A DNA stretch of 64,000 bases from an uncultured bacterium (GCA_905215555.1 CAJMQU010000003.1:1-64000), one strand, 5' to 3'; positions 8,858 to 18,002 are shown, counted from the stretch's first letter. The notes: generated by a model from the sequence alone, not told the origin. Numbers and translations are program-made.

Positions 8858-10960
8858 ATGAATAGTGAAAAAATAATAGCTAAAAGTAATATTGCTAATA
8901 AAATTCGGAATACGAGTTTATCACGTAAACAAGGGTTAATGCCTTTATTTGAATTAATTAGTAATTCTATACATTCTATTTTGGAACGTAGAGAAGCAAA
9001 GTTAATGGATGAAGATGAAAGTGGAGAAATTTTAATAACTTTAATAAGAAACGGGCAACCTGAAACATTAGCTTCTATTCCAGATAATGATGCTTATCCA
9101 ATACGAGCTCTTGTAGTAGAAGATAATGGTATTGGACTTAACAATGATAATTTAACATCTTTTATTGAAGCTGATTCTGATCACAAATTGGGTATTGGTG
9201 GGAAAGGTATAGGACGTTTTGTTTGTCTAAAAGCATTTAAATGGATGGAAATAATTAGTATTTTCTCAGAGAATGGTACTTTCAAGAAAAGATCATTATC
9301 ACTTAAAAATACTAAACAAGGATTTGAAAATTATGTGGAAATAGAAGCTCCTATTCAGAAATATCAAACAATATGTACATTGTATGATTTTGCATCTGAA
9401 TTTCAAAGGAATACAACTAACAAAATAAGCGAAATTGCAGATGCTGTTATTACACACTTCCAATTATATTTTATAACTAATCAAATGCCACATATCGTTA
9501 TTAAAAACCAAAATAACGATCAGGTAGATCTAAATAATAGATATGCAGGGTCATTTCGGAATAAAGTTCAAGATAGTGAATTTGTTATAGGAGATGATAC
9601 GTTCAAAGTCTATTTATCAGAATCAAATTCATCAAAAAGCCATAGATTACATTTCTGTGCTCACAATAGGAGTGTAATTGAAGAGTGGTTAGGAAAAAAA
9701 ATCATTGAATTAGGTAAAAAGCCGATATTAGATAACGGTTCTGCTCCTTTTTACTATGCGGCATTTATTGTTAGTGATTTATTAGATAGATCTGTAAATA
9801 ATGAAAGGACGAGTTTTTATTTTCCAACAAATGAAACAGAAGATGAAGATAGCGATGATGTTTTTGATACATCAGAAATTTCATTATCAAAAATACGACG
9901 TCATGCAATAAATACAATTGAAAAATTAATTTCAGATTATATAAATGAGGTTAGAACTTTAAAAGTGGAAACTTACAGAACAGTGATAGAATCTGAATTA
10001 CCCCAGTATAAGGCAGTACTTCATAGGAAAACAGAAGAAGTGAAAAAATTACAATCTGGTCTATCGAAGCAAAATTTAGATATAGAATTGTATAAAATAG
10101 AAGCTGAATGGAAAACAGAGATAAAGAAACAAGGCATTGAATTGATAGAAAAGAAAAAGGATATAACAAGTTTGGATGAATATCATAAACTGTACGAAGG
10201 CTATTTAACAGAGCTCAATGATATTGGTCAGTCTGAATTAGCCAGATATATAACTCATCGAAAATCAGTTATTGATTTACTCGATTTCTTAACCAGTAAA
10301 GAAGGAAAAGAGGATAAATATGCAAATGAAGACCTTGTACATAGTCTATTTTTCCCTATTCGAACAACCTCTGATATAGTTCCGTATAATAAGCAGAATT
10401 TGTGGATGATTGATGAAAAATTGTCTTATCATACATATTTAGCTTCTGATAAAACTTTCAATGTGATGGAAAATATAGAAGTTTCAGAAAATTCAGATGA
10501 TAGACCTGATCTTTTAATTTTTTCTAATGCTTTTGCTTTTGCGACAGAGAAGGATGCTCCTTACAGTGCGATAACAATAATAGAATTTAAAAAACCGGAA
10601 AGGGATAACTATATAGATAATGATGAAGCAAAAAATCCTATTGATCAAGTAGAACGGTATGTCGAAGATTTATTAGGAGGTAAAATCATTAATCGTAAAG
10701 GCAGGACCATTAATATCACAAAAGATACTCCTTTCTACATTTATATAATAAGCGATTTGACACCAACATTAATAAAAATTTTAGAAAGAAGAGATTTTTA
10801 TAAAACTCCTGATGGACAAGGCTATTATACATTTAAATCAAGAAGATATAACGGCTATATAGAAGTTATGTCGTTTGAAAAAGTAAAAAACGATGCGAAA
10901 AAGCGTAATCAAATATTGTTTGATAAATTAGGACTTCCATTAGATTCCAAAGAAGAATGA
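8858..10960 (+). CDS. GHKL-type ATPase fused to PD-(D/E)XK-like nuclease, candidate defence protein
   Basis: A 700-residue protein. The N-terminus is an HSP90/MutL/MORC-type ATPase with an N-box (E32...N36 in FELISNSIHSI), a G1 box VEDNGIGL (residues 87-94) and a G2 box GIGGKGIGRF (112-121). The middle (about 350-470) is a charged coiled coil. The C-terminus has D551 in DRPDLLIF and E576-F-K578 in IIEFKKP, the spacing of a PD-(D/E)XK nuclease core. Such ATPase-nuclease fusions often sit in defence islands. The gene is a single unit, very AT-rich compared with its neighbours, and preceded by about 200 bp without a gene. Both its origin by transfer and its anti-phage role are inferences. Confidence 0.75.
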   Translation: MNSEKIIAKSNIANKIRNTSLSRKQGLMPLFELISNSIHSILERREAKLMDEDESGEILITLIRNGQPETLASIPDNDAYPIRALVVEDNGIGLNNDNLTSFIEADSDHKLGIGGKGIGRFVCLKAFKWMEIISIFSENGTFKKRSLSLKNTKQGFENYVEIEAPIQKYQTICTLYDFASEFQRNTTNKISEIADAVITHFQLYFITNQMPHIVIKNQNNDQVDLNNRYAGSFRNKVQDSEFVIGDDTFKVYLSESNSSKSHRLHFCAHNRSVIEEWLGKKIIELGKKPILDNGSAPFYYAAFIVSDLLDRSVNNERTSFYFPTNETEDEDSDDVFDTSEISLSKIRRHAINTIEKLISDYINEVRTLKVETYRTVIESELPQYKAVLHRKTEEVKKLQSGLSKQNLDIELYKIEAEWKTEIKKQGIELIEKKKDITSLDEYHKLYEGYLTELNDIGQSELARYITHRKSVIDLLDFLTSKEGKEDKYANEDLVHSLFFPIRTTSDIVPYNKQNLWMIDEKLSYHTYLASDKTFNVMENIEVSENSDDRPDLLIFSNAFAFATEKDAPYSAITIIEFKKPERDNYIDNDEAKNPIDQVERYVEDLLGGKIINRKGRTINITKDTPFYIYIISDLTPTLIKILERRDFYKTPDGQGYYTFKSRRYNGYIEVMSFEKVKNDAKKRNQILFDKLGLPLDSKEE

Positions 10961-10989
10961 CGGTTTTAGAACTATTAGTATAAGACAAG

Positions 10990-11033
10990 GGCACGGCCGG
11001 CAAGGTCGGATTTATCCGGGTGCCGGCCGTGCC
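10990..11033. terminator. GC-rich hairpin between convergent genes
   Basis: A perfect 13-bp stem (10990-11002 with 11021-11033) contains a smaller inner CGGA/TCCG stem. The T tract is weak. It lies between the ATPase-nuclease gene and the convergent helicase remnant, so it most likely works as a bidirectional terminator. Confidence 0.6.
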
Positions 11034-11127
11034 TTTGTCCTTTCCTGAAAAGCGGCTCTTTGCTGTAACCTACAGAAGTGGAGCCTGCGTAGCTTCCGGG
11101 GGTTACAGCAATGTGCCGCAGGAAACA

Positions 11128-12501
11128 TTAGGATATTTTTTTCAGTTCCCTTGCCGGGCTTACGATTCTCATAGACGGTACATGTTTTGCCTGCCGCGAT
11201 AAATCCGGAATAACGTCACTGCCGCTGACAAGCCTTTGTTCTTCAGGTTCTTTACCTTCTACATTTTCATGCCGTCCTACCGGTTTAAGGGTAAGCTGTA
11301 TCTTCCGGTTCAATGTGGCAAGCTCTTCACCCAACTGTTTGATTTCTCCCTCTTTGGGCCATGAGGCTGCCACTATTTCCCGCAAGACCGGAATATCTTT
11401 TGACAACTCCGCATTTTCCTTTTCCCGTTTCTCAATCATGCCGGGAATACGTTCCAGCGCATTGATGAAATACATTACGGCCAGTTTCGGGTCTTTGGCA
11501 ATGTAACCGTTATGATAGGTATATTTGATACCGTCCAGTCCCTCGACCATGAACTTGTTATGCAAGGCTTGCGTGTCTCCGTCACAAGTCTTTTCGGTAC
11601 GGACAAGGATACGAAAATCGAACAGGCTGCCGATTTTCATGTAATCGTCCTCCGTCCGGGCTTTCTGATTGATTACGGCAAGCCGGTTGCCGAGTATCTC
11701 GATATTGTCCGAGTCCACACCGTCCAGTTTTAGGGGATTGGGACGAAGCCCGGTTTCCGCATCTACCGGAGCCACTTTATTGAGGTATTCCCAATCTCTG
11801 GTAAAGCGTCCGATAAAAATGTTGTTCTTCTCTATTCCGGCGGTCTTTTCATTCAGCTTTCCTTTCGCGTTTCCTTTATTACGGTGATACGCCTGCCTTT
11901 CGCTTTCAAGGACTGCCAGTTTCTTGTCCAGTTTTGCCTTTTCCAACAAATCGTCGTTACCTGAAAGAATAGCCACATATTCACTGAAATTGCCTCCGCC
12001 GTTTTCGTCTATCGCCCCTTCGTCAATGGTACGGGCGGCCAGATTGCGGCTTTTAAGCTGGTTGATGAACACCTGCTTGTTTTGCAGCAGGTTGAACTTG
12101 TAACTGTCCAGAGACTTTTCCACCGCATAGATGTAACAGTCCACTTTATTGTCTGCATATTGCTTGGCAATGACATTGCCCTTTCTTACCGCCCGTCCGT
12201 TACGCTGTTCCAGATCGGACGGCCTTCAGGGTATGTCTAAATGATGGATGGCCACGGCGCGTTGCTGCGCATTGACTCCTGTTCCCAATTTTTGGGTGGA
12301 GCCGAACAGGAAACGGATGCGCCCGGAGTTCATATCGCTGAACAGTTCCTTGCGTGCGTTGTCGCTATTTGCTTCCTGAATGAACTTTATCTGCTTTTCC
12401 GGGATATTATGGTCTTCCACGAGTTTGCGCCTTATCTCACTGTAGATGTTCCACTGGTCGGGTTTATAAGTACTCAAGTCTGAAAAAACGAACACACGCA
12501 A
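11128..12501 (-). pseudogene. C-terminal remnant of an ICE SNF2/DEAD helicase-methylase gene
   Basis: One reading frame on the minus strand carries the C-terminal helicase domain of the large SNF2 helicase/N6-methylase proteins of Bacteroidales ICEs. The upper part reads VFSDLSTYKPDQWNIYSEI, then GTGVNAQQRAVAIHHLDIP. A TGA at 12228-12226 interrupts it where the family has Trp (normally TGG), and the same frame resumes with RPSDLEQRNGRAVRKGN and continues to a TAA at 11128. The 5' end is missing: homology stops near 12501, right beside the serine integrase. The gene is therefore doubly broken, by a nonsense change and by the prophage insertion. Confidence 0.85.
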
Positions 12502-12516
12502 AGTTACCTAATATCA

Positions 12517-12547
12517 TTGCACAAGTCGCTAGGATGTAGTAATTTTG
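12517..12547 (+). promoter_or_regulatory. Bacteroidales-type promoter of the serine integrase
   Basis: TTG at 12517-12519 and TAATTTTG at 12540-12547 are separated by 20 bp, matching the Bacteroides -33/-7 arrangement. The -7 box ends 4 bp before ATG 12552, so transcription would start at or within a few bases of the start codon and give a leaderless or nearly leaderless mRNA. Confidence 0.65.
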
Positions 12548-12551
12548 CAGT

Positions 12552-14306
12552 ATGGAAAAGAAAGTAATAGCACTTATAAGAACATCCACTATCCAGCAGG
12601 AGATAGATAGCCAGAGAGAAGAGGTGTTATCCCTTATTCTCGCTGATGGCTACTCTATGGATGAGATTGAGGTGGTAGGTGAAAAGGGAGCATCCGCTAT
12701 AAAGATGGATGAAGCCTATCTAAAAAATATTAACCGTGTGTATGACCTAATAGAACAAGAGCCTATAAAAGCTGTATATGCTTGGGCGATTGACCGAATA
12801 GGCAGGGATGTAGAGCTACTTCAATCCTTTAGAAAGAAGCTAGTGAATAGTGGTGTAGATTTAGTAATCCGTACACCTTCTTTACGCCTACTTAATCCAG
12901 ATGGCTCTGCTAATGGTGCTGTTGGTTTAGCCTTCTCCTTATTTGCAGAAATGGCACAGCAGGAAATGGAGCAAAAGAAGGCTAGATTTATGAGAGCCAA
13001 AAAGCGTAATTCAGAAGCTGGTAAAGCCAATGGAGGTGCTAAGAATATCCCTTTTGGCTATTCTAAGGATGCTAATGGCTACTTTATAATCAATGAAGAG
13101 GAAGCTAATGTAGTTAGACTTATATTTGAACTTCACAACAGCGGAAAGTATAGCCTTAATAAGTTGGCTTTGGAACTTAATGAAAGAGGATATAGCCATA
13201 GAGGTAAGAAGTTTACAAACTACTTCCTCAGAATGTTTATCAAGTCCACTGTAGTTATAGGTTATTCTGACATATATAAGCCTAAAACCGGATGGAAAGT
13301 TAAGAGAATCTATCCGCAAATAATCTCTAAAGAGATTTGGGAGAAGGCTCAAACAGTATTACTAGCTAATCAAACTAGCACTTATAAAGGTACTAAACAT
13401 TACTACTTAGGTGCTAAACTTCTCAAATGTAGTAGCTGTAATTCTAACTTCTCTACTGATGGCAACCAGTATAGATGCAAAAAGAATCATCATAAAGTAC
13501 CATTACAGCAGCAAGGATTAGATTGGTGTGATAACAATTCCACTATACTTACAGCTGTATTTGATGGGATGTTATGGAGCTTGACTAAGGAGAAACATTT
13601 GAACTTCCTGCTTAAAGAGAAGGACGTTACAGAAGGTAGGAACAGAAAACAGATAGAGATTAATCTGCAAAAGATAGCAGCTCACAGAGTAGCCTTAGAG
13701 AAGGCTGATGAAAGAAGAGCTAAGGTAATAGATGATTACTACTCTGATAGGATTACAGAAGCTGAAAGAGAGCGTTATTTAGCTAAGTTTATTAAAGATA
13801 AGTCTGAAGCTGAAAATGCCATAACCAATCTAGAAAATGAGAATCTAGCTCTTCAACGCCAATTAGATTCACTCGCTGAACTCTCTTACAACGCTATACT
13901 TAAACTTGCAGCATCTTTACAAACTCTAACAGATGAAAAGGAAATGTATGAGCTAGTACACCAATATATTAAGATGGTTACTCTCAACAGAACTACTATA
14001 GATGGTAAAGGCTGCTCTATACTTACTTTCTACTTCTATGATGGAACTAGTGAAACACTCTACTACTTCTCTAAGAATCGGAAGCAAGCTATCTATAAAA
14101 GGGGGAAGATGGATAAAAGGCTTAGATATGCCTTTACTGATAGTGAGGGTAACAGCTATATCCCCTATGATGCAGATAGATTAGAAAGGGATAAGGATGG
14201 TAAGATAATAGAGCCGGAAATATCATCAATAAAGATAACTGATGAATCCGCAAATAAAACTATGATAGAGGAACTTCTAAGACAAAGAGAAGAGAGGAAT
14301 AAATAA
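12552..14306 (+). CDS. Large serine recombinase (phage integrase)
   Basis: A 584-residue large serine integrase. The N-terminal resolvase domain has the catalytic Ser at residue 12 (IRTSTIQQEIDSQ) and the conserved DRIGRDVELL helix near residue 85. A recombinase domain follows (PFGYSKDANGYF onward). A zinc ribbon near residues 295-312 has CSSC and a later Cys/His group, and a coiled coil spans about 370-450. This family needs no cofactor for integration and needs a directionality factor for excision. It sits directly at the broken helicase gene, which identifies the target. It contains no in-frame TAG and stops with TAA, so it can be made whether or not TAG is suppressed. Confidence 0.93.
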   Translation: MEKKVIALIRTSTIQQEIDSQREEVLSLILADGYSMDEIEVVGEKGASAIKMDEAYLKNINRVYDLIEQEPIKAVYAWAIDRIGRDVELLQSFRKKLVNSGVDLVIRTPSLRLLNPDGSANGAVGLAFSLFAEMAQQEMEQKKARFMRAKKRNSEAGKANGGAKNIPFGYSKDANGYFIINEEEANVVRLIFELHNSGKYSLNKLALELNERGYSHRGKKFTNYFLRMFIKSTVVIGYSDIYKPKTGWKVKRIYPQIISKEIWEKAQTVLLANQTSTYKGTKHYYLGAKLLKCSSCNSNFSTDGNQYRCKKNHHKVPLQQQGLDWCDNNSTILTAVFDGMLWSLTKEKHLNFLLKEKDVTEGRNRKQIEINLQKIAAHRVALEKADERRAKVIDDYYSDRITEAERERYLAKFIKDKSEAENAITNLENENLALQRQLDSLAELSYNAILKLAASLQTLTDEKEMYELVHQYIKMVTLNRTTIDGKGCSILTFYFYDGTSETLYYFSKNRKQAIYKRGKMDKRLRYAFTDSEGNSYIPYDADRLERDKDGKIIEPEISSIKITDESANKTMIEELLRQREERNK

Positions 14307-14310
14307 AAGT

Positions 14311-14341
14311 AAAAGCTCCAACTGATTTAGCTGGAGCTTTT
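14311..14341. terminator. Bidirectional terminator
   Basis: AAAAGCTCCA pairs perfectly with TGGAGCTTTT around an 11-nt loop, with T/A runs on both sides. It lies between the convergent serine integrase and lipoprotein genes and would serve both. Confidence 0.85.
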
Positions 14342-14364
14342 ATTTCTTTTTTATGGAGTTATTG

Positions 14365-15321
14365 TTACTCTTCTATTATTTCTTTGAACTCACTCCAAGG
14401 ATAGGCTTCTTTATATGCTTCTTTGCAGCCTTTAGGCACAAATAAGTTATCCATTACACTAAAGGGCGCACCATAGTTAGAATCTCTTAATCTTGGTGGT
14501 GTTGTGCGTAATATATGCACATTGCTAAGGCTAGTGCATCCTTCGCAAGAGCCATAATAGATATAGCTTGTAGTTTTAGGCAGTTTAATCTCTTTCAAAG
14601 ATTTGCAGTTAAATAAAGACCTAGAGCCTAACCCTTTAAGGGATGTGTTCTCTAAATTGTGTATTGCCTCCAGCTCTTCACACTCTCTAAACTCCATAAA
14701 TTCTAGGTTAGAGGGTACTGTAACTTCTTTGATATTTAGTTTTGACAGTCGGAACTCTTTTACTGATTGAGGGAAATTTATGGTGGTGATTTTAGGACAT
14801 TCAAAAATACCTACATTCTCCAATCCTTCCGATAATGTTGCTGTAGTCAGTTCAGCACACTTTAGGATTTCCAGATATGTAACTGATGAAGGTATTGACA
14901 GAGTTTTAATGTTGCAAGCATTATATATTCTGCAATCTTCAACACTGGAAGGAATGGTAATTGATGTAACCTTATCTTTCCAGTTCATATCCTGCCAACC
15001 ATAGCCGGGGTTAAGATTAAACTCTACAAAAGAAACTGGATAGTTTTTACCAGTTCCTTTGTAATATACTTCGGAAGGGATAGTGACAGCTCCAGATAAT
15101 AAGGGGCAAACATTTATGATTCTGGCTTTACCGTCTTGAATTATAAAAGCCATATCATCTTGTATTCCATCTGTACCTAAAGCAGCATCCAATAACCACT
15201 GCTGATAGATTTCATCTTCTGATGGCATTTTGGGTTCATCATCATCGCTTCCGCAAGATGCGAAGGCAGTGCTTACAAGTACCCCTATAAGCACTAGAAA
15301 AAGAAATTTTAGCTGTTTCAT
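14365..15321 (-). CDS. BspA-like leucine-rich surface lipoprotein (phage moron)
   Basis: This 318-residue protein starts with a lipoprotein signal peptide (hydrophobic stretch, then AFASC). The cysteine is followed by GSDDDE, the acidic signal that directs Bacteroidota lipoproteins to the outer face of the outer membrane. The rest is a BspA/TpLRR-type repeat region with recurring ITIPSSV-like strands, ending in the LFVPKGCKEAYKEA box typical of the family. It is transcribed against the integrase and contains no TAG. It is most likely a lysogenic conversion gene that alters the host surface, for example for adhesion or exclusion of other phages. That role is an inference. Confidence 0.85.
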   Translation of the reverse strand: MKQLKFLFLVLIGVLVSTAFASCGSDDDEPKMPSEDEIYQQWLLDAALGTDGIQDDMAFIIQDGKARIINVCPLLSGAVTIPSEVYYKGTGKNYPVSFVEFNLNPGYGWQDMNWKDKVTSITIPSSVEDCRIYNACNIKTLSIPSSVTYLEILKCAELTTATLSEGLENVGIFECPKITTINFPQSVKEFRLSKLNIKEVTVPSNLEFMEFRECEELEAIHNLENTSLKGLGSRSLFNCKSLKEIKLPKTTSYIYYGSCEGCTSLSNVHILRTTPPRLRDSNYGAPFSVMDNLFVPKGCKEAYKEAYPWSEFKEIIEE

Positions 15322-15341
15322 TTAGCTTTTTGGGTGCTTCA

Positions 15342-15459
15342 CAATCCCGATAAAGCGGTTATGATTTGGATATAGAAAAGGTGTGGGATTGTACTTGCTT
15401 TATCCGGTGATAGGCTTCTAGCATTGCCTTAGATAGTGATAAAACAGCAAACCCACACC
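15342..15459. other. Structured intergenic segment with competing stems
   Basis: CAATCCC (15342-15348) can pair with GGGATTG (15385-15391), and ATAAAGC (15350-15356) with GCTTTAT (15397-15403). The order a-b-a'-b' is that of a pseudoknot. GGTGTGGG (15380-15387) can instead pair with CCCACACC (15452-15459), which excludes the first stem. On the minus strand this would lie in the leader of the lipoprotein mRNA. A separate 6-bp hairpin with TACCCC/GGGGTA arms follows near 15478. Confidence 0.4.
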
Positions 15460-15630
15460 GATTAAGCTATATAGATACCCCTAGAGGGGTAGGTACAAGC
15501 TACCGATGCAGGTGCTATTTGCGCTTATCTTACTATCTATGAGGAAATTTTGCTAGAATTTATCACAGAAGATAACTCAAATAACACCTTTTCAGATGTA
15601 AAGAGCCAACTCTTCGGCTCTATTTCAGAT

Positions 15631-15692
15631 GCAAAGTTACTAATAATATCTCAAAGTACAGCCTTATCTTCAAGGATTTTAGCTAACTTTGC
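15631..15692. promoter_or_regulatory. Divergent -7 boxes in a 9-bp inverted repeat
   Basis: GCAAAGTTA (15631-15639) is the exact inverse of TAACTTTGC (15684-15692). Each contains a TAACTTTG -7 box, one facing the lipoprotein gene on the minus strand and one facing the gene at 15708. I see no good -33 elements. The symmetry suggests divergent promoters that may need an activator or share an operator. Confidence 0.5.
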
Positions 15693-15707
15693 AGAAAACT
15701 ATATAAT

Positions 15708-16652
15708 ATGGGTATCTTTGACTTCCTTAGAAAGAAGCCTACTAAGGCTGAAGCTATCCCTTCTATCAGTGAATCTATCCCTGCTGAAGAGGTGGCAAAG
15801 ATTACTATAACTACTCCTAAGCCTAGTGAAGCTATCTCTTATGAGGGAGAGCTGGAAGGCATAAGAGCCTATTTTGGCAAGCTATATAAGAACGCTGTTA
15901 AAGGTACTGATGAAAGATATAGCTTCAACATCCTTCACATAGAAAAACCAGTAGGCGTATATTATGGATATACTAAGTACACTGGTGAAACTAATCGTAA
16001 TGGTGTTAAAGCTGTAGCCTTCTATCTTCCGAATGATTCTCTATTAGTTGAGCTGGATAGAAAGCAGTGGAAGGCATACGAAAAGCAAGCTGAAACAGAT
16101 GGCTTAAAGTGGCTAGGCTATAGTGATGGAGAAAGTGTTAGGTTAACTGTTTATAAGGATAAGGTTCTAGAGGGTGTAGTAACTTCATTCCTATCTAATG
16201 TAGGAGAATGGATTAATACAGTAGCCTTTAGAAATACCATATTACAAAGAGTAGAGAAAATGAATCTACCAGAAGGAGAATTTACCTTTAATAAGGCTGC
16301 TTCTGGATATGGATATGATTACTACTATAATGGAAGGTATCAGATAGCAGGGATAGCCAGATATGTTACTGCTCCTTTTGTCGCTTTTGGATATGCTAAA
16401 CTAGAGCCAGACAATCAATTTAATAATAAGGCTGTAGCTATCTATACTGATAATGATGAAAAGATAGGCTATATTTCAGAAAAGGAACTATCTAAATTCT
16501 ATGATGAAACTGGTGGAGTAGATAACATTCCGCTAGTAATAGAAGCTCACTATTATAATGGTAAGCTATATGGATGGCTTTACACCTTCTCCAGAAATAG
16601 AGAGGAGTATCACTATCTAGTTAATCAGTTCTTAAAGTTGATAGAGGAATAA
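15708..16652 (+). CDS. HIRAN-like domain protein, function unknown
   Basis: A 314-residue cytosolic protein. The N-terminal 50 residues are low-complexity. The C-terminal part contains APFVAFGYAKLEPDNQFNNK followed by AVAIYTDNDEKIGYISEKEL, which has the pattern of a HIRAN domain, a DNA-end-binding fold usually attached to helicases or nucleases. No catalytic domain is attached here. A related but weaker unit (GTDERYSFNILHIEKPVGVYYGY onward) may be a second copy near residue 65. It heads a three-gene plus-strand operon without TAG codons, expected to be expressed in the lysogen. The HIRAN call is by eye. Confidence 0.55.
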   Translation: MGIFDFLRKKPTKAEAIPSISESIPAEEVAKITITTPKPSEAISYEGELEGIRAYFGKLYKNAVKGTDERYSFNILHIEKPVGVYYGYTKYTGETNRNGVKAVAFYLPNDSLLVELDRKQWKAYEKQAETDGLKWLGYSDGESVRLTVYKDKVLEGVVTSFLSNVGEWINTVAFRNTILQRVEKMNLPEGEFTFNKAASGYGYDYYYNGRYQIAGIARYVTAPFVAFGYAKLEPDNQFNNKAVAIYTDNDEKIGYISEKELSKFYDETGGVDNIPLVIEAHYYNGKLYGWLYTFSRNREEYHYLVNQFLKLIEE

Positions 16653-16886
16653 ATGGAAGTAAAAGATAGTTCCTACTGGGATGCTTTTGATGATGCCTTA
16701 GAAAATAAAGCGGAATCTGAAAGAGAGCAATACTATAAGGAGCTGGATGAAATAGAAGAGCTTGAACGGAAAGAGGAAGAGCGGAAGCTAAAAGAAGCTG
16801 ATACTGCTTTAAGAGCTAGAAGAGCATCCTATAGGCTTATTGATACTTCTGGTGATGATAGCTCAATAGATTCCAGATACCATTAA
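16653..16886 (+). CDS. Small acidic coiled-coil protein
   Basis: This 77-residue product is rich in Glu, Lys and Arg. A continuous charged helix spans about residues 15-55 (KAESEREQYYKELDEIEELE and following), so it is likely a coiled-coil adaptor. Its ATG directly follows the TAA of the upstream gene, so the two are translationally linked. There is no recognisable domain and no in-frame TAG. Its function is unknown; a role together with its neighbours in the lysogen is inferred from position only. Confidence 0.65.
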   Translation: MEVKDSSYWDAFDDALENKAESEREQYYKELDEIEELERKEEERKLKEADTALRARRASYRLIDTSGDDSSIDSRYH

Positions 16887-16892
16887 TAGAAT

Positions 16893-17624
16893 ATGAAGCT
16901 AAGACGGTATATAAAACAGCGGAGCTTTAATTATAGGTATCTAGAGGATTCTGGTAGTATATACTGTAGATATATGGACTACCTTAACCTTACTCTAGAG
17001 CTAACCTATTATAAGTGTATGACTGATTATTTACCGTGGATGAGCTACTTTGATACTCTGATTCATAATATCAATGCTTATAATAGATGCTTCTATGACC
17101 TAGCTAAAAGAGGGGAAATAGTGGCAGCTTATCCACTTGTAAGGCTAGTAGCTGATAACTTGAAGATAATGGTAGCAGAGTATCTTTATCCAGAGCAAAT
17201 ATTACCTAATATCTTTGAGAAAGGAAGAGAGCTAAATCAGATTAGAATTAATGGGGAAAAGCTAAAGCCTTCTGAAATCAATAACAAAATAAAAGAGCTA
17301 TATCCCGAATATGCCGAAATCTATACTACCTATAGTAGCTATGTGCATCCTTCTAAAGAGGGAAATATATTAGCTAAAGTATATGGGGATGATATTGAAG
17401 CTCAGAAGGAGGTAAAGCATAGCCTTAGAACTATCAAAAGGACTAAAGCGGAATGGGATTTAGTAAAGCTAAACAGATTTATTACTGATATTATTTGGAA
17501 GATAATAGAACGAAATAAAGCTATCATTATGGAGAATCCTGAACTAAAAGCAAGATATTGGGAGAGATTACAAGAGCTGATAGATAGCTATCCACCATTA
17601 AACGAAAATAGCCAATCCGATTAA
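16893..17624 (+). CDS. All-helical protein resembling DUF5677/HEPN-like abortive-infection proteins
   Basis: A 243-residue all-helical protein. The features AYPLVRLVADNLKIMVAEYL (around residue 80) and YTTYSSYVHPSKEG (around 150) resemble the conserved Arg and S-x-x-H blocks of DUF5677/HEPN-like proteins, several of which act in abortive infection. It is the last gene of the TAG-free operon, and its TAA lies in the loop of the following terminator. A superinfection-exclusion role is plausible but unproven. No membrane segment is evident. Confidence 0.6.
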   Translation: MKLRRYIKQRSFNYRYLEDSGSIYCRYMDYLNLTLELTYYKCMTDYLPWMSYFDTLIHNINAYNRCFYDLAKRGEIVAAYPLVRLVADNLKIMVAEYLYPEQILPNIFEKGRELNQIRINGEKLKPSEINNKIKELYPEYAEIYTTYSSYVHPSKEGNILAKVYGDDIEAQKEVKHSLRTIKRTKAEWDLVKLNRFITDIIWKIIERNKAIIMENPELKARYWERLQELIDSYPPLNENSQSD

Positions 17625-17637
17625 AGGACTGGCTATT
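17607..17637. terminator. Terminator overlapping the end of the helical-protein gene
   Basis: A 12-nt arm (17607-17618) pairs with 17626-17637, with one mismatch around a short loop that contains the TAA of the plus-strand gene. The arms are flanked by A and T runs. The minus-strand small-protein operon converges here, so it probably works for both strands. Confidence 0.8.
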
Positions 17638-17643
17638 ATATTA

Positions 17644-17811
17644 TTATATAAAGGGGAAGATAATAGTAAACAGAAGTATAGCTATCATCCCTAAAAGGTA
17701 TAAATCAGCATCTTTAAGCATTGGCTTATCTTCTGCTATATTGCTTTGACACTTCTTATAGAAGAGATAAGTAAGTAGTAGGAATATGGGGAGTAATATC
17801 AGTGTTATCAT
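17644..17811 (-). CDS. Small two-helix membrane protein
   Basis: A 55-residue protein with two hydrophobic segments: the N-terminal ILLPIFLLLTYLF, and residues 38-55 ending in FTIIFPFI. A short charged loop separates them. It is the last gene of the minus-strand helicase operon, starting 5 bp after the stop of the previous gene, and has no in-frame TAG. Small phage membrane proteins of this type can be holin-like or act in exclusion; there is no direct evidence for either. Confidence 0.55.
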   Translation of the reverse strand: MITLILLPIFLLLTYLFYKKCQSNIAEDKPMLKDADLYLLGMIAILLFTIIFPFI

Positions 17812-17816
17812 ATCGG

Positions 17817-18002
17817 TTAAAATATTAAGGTTAAGACTATTAAAACAAGTATATCAAATATCTATCCATTCTGGCTAACTTCCATCTTTAAGGCTTTTGC
17901 TTCATCCTGCTCCTTTTGTCTTAGGTAGTCGGTAAGGAATAATCTGATTACTGCAAGTACAAGCAGGACTATTAGAATTATGTGTATTACTGTTAGTATC
18001 AT
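17817..18002 (-). CDS. Small membrane protein with one in-frame TAG
   Basis: This 61-residue protein exists if the TAG at codon 47 is read as Gln; under the standard code it would stop after 46 residues. It has a strong N-terminal membrane segment (about residues 2-24), a charged middle (RQKEQDEAKALKMEV), and a second hydrophobic stretch that is encoded only after the TAG. Its ATG overlaps the TGA of the upstream gene. TAG read-through therefore changes it from a one-helix to a two-helix protein. Function unknown. Confidence 0.6.

Noticed and set aside
12226..12228. TGA in the helicase remnant as another reassigned codon
   Set aside because: placeholder
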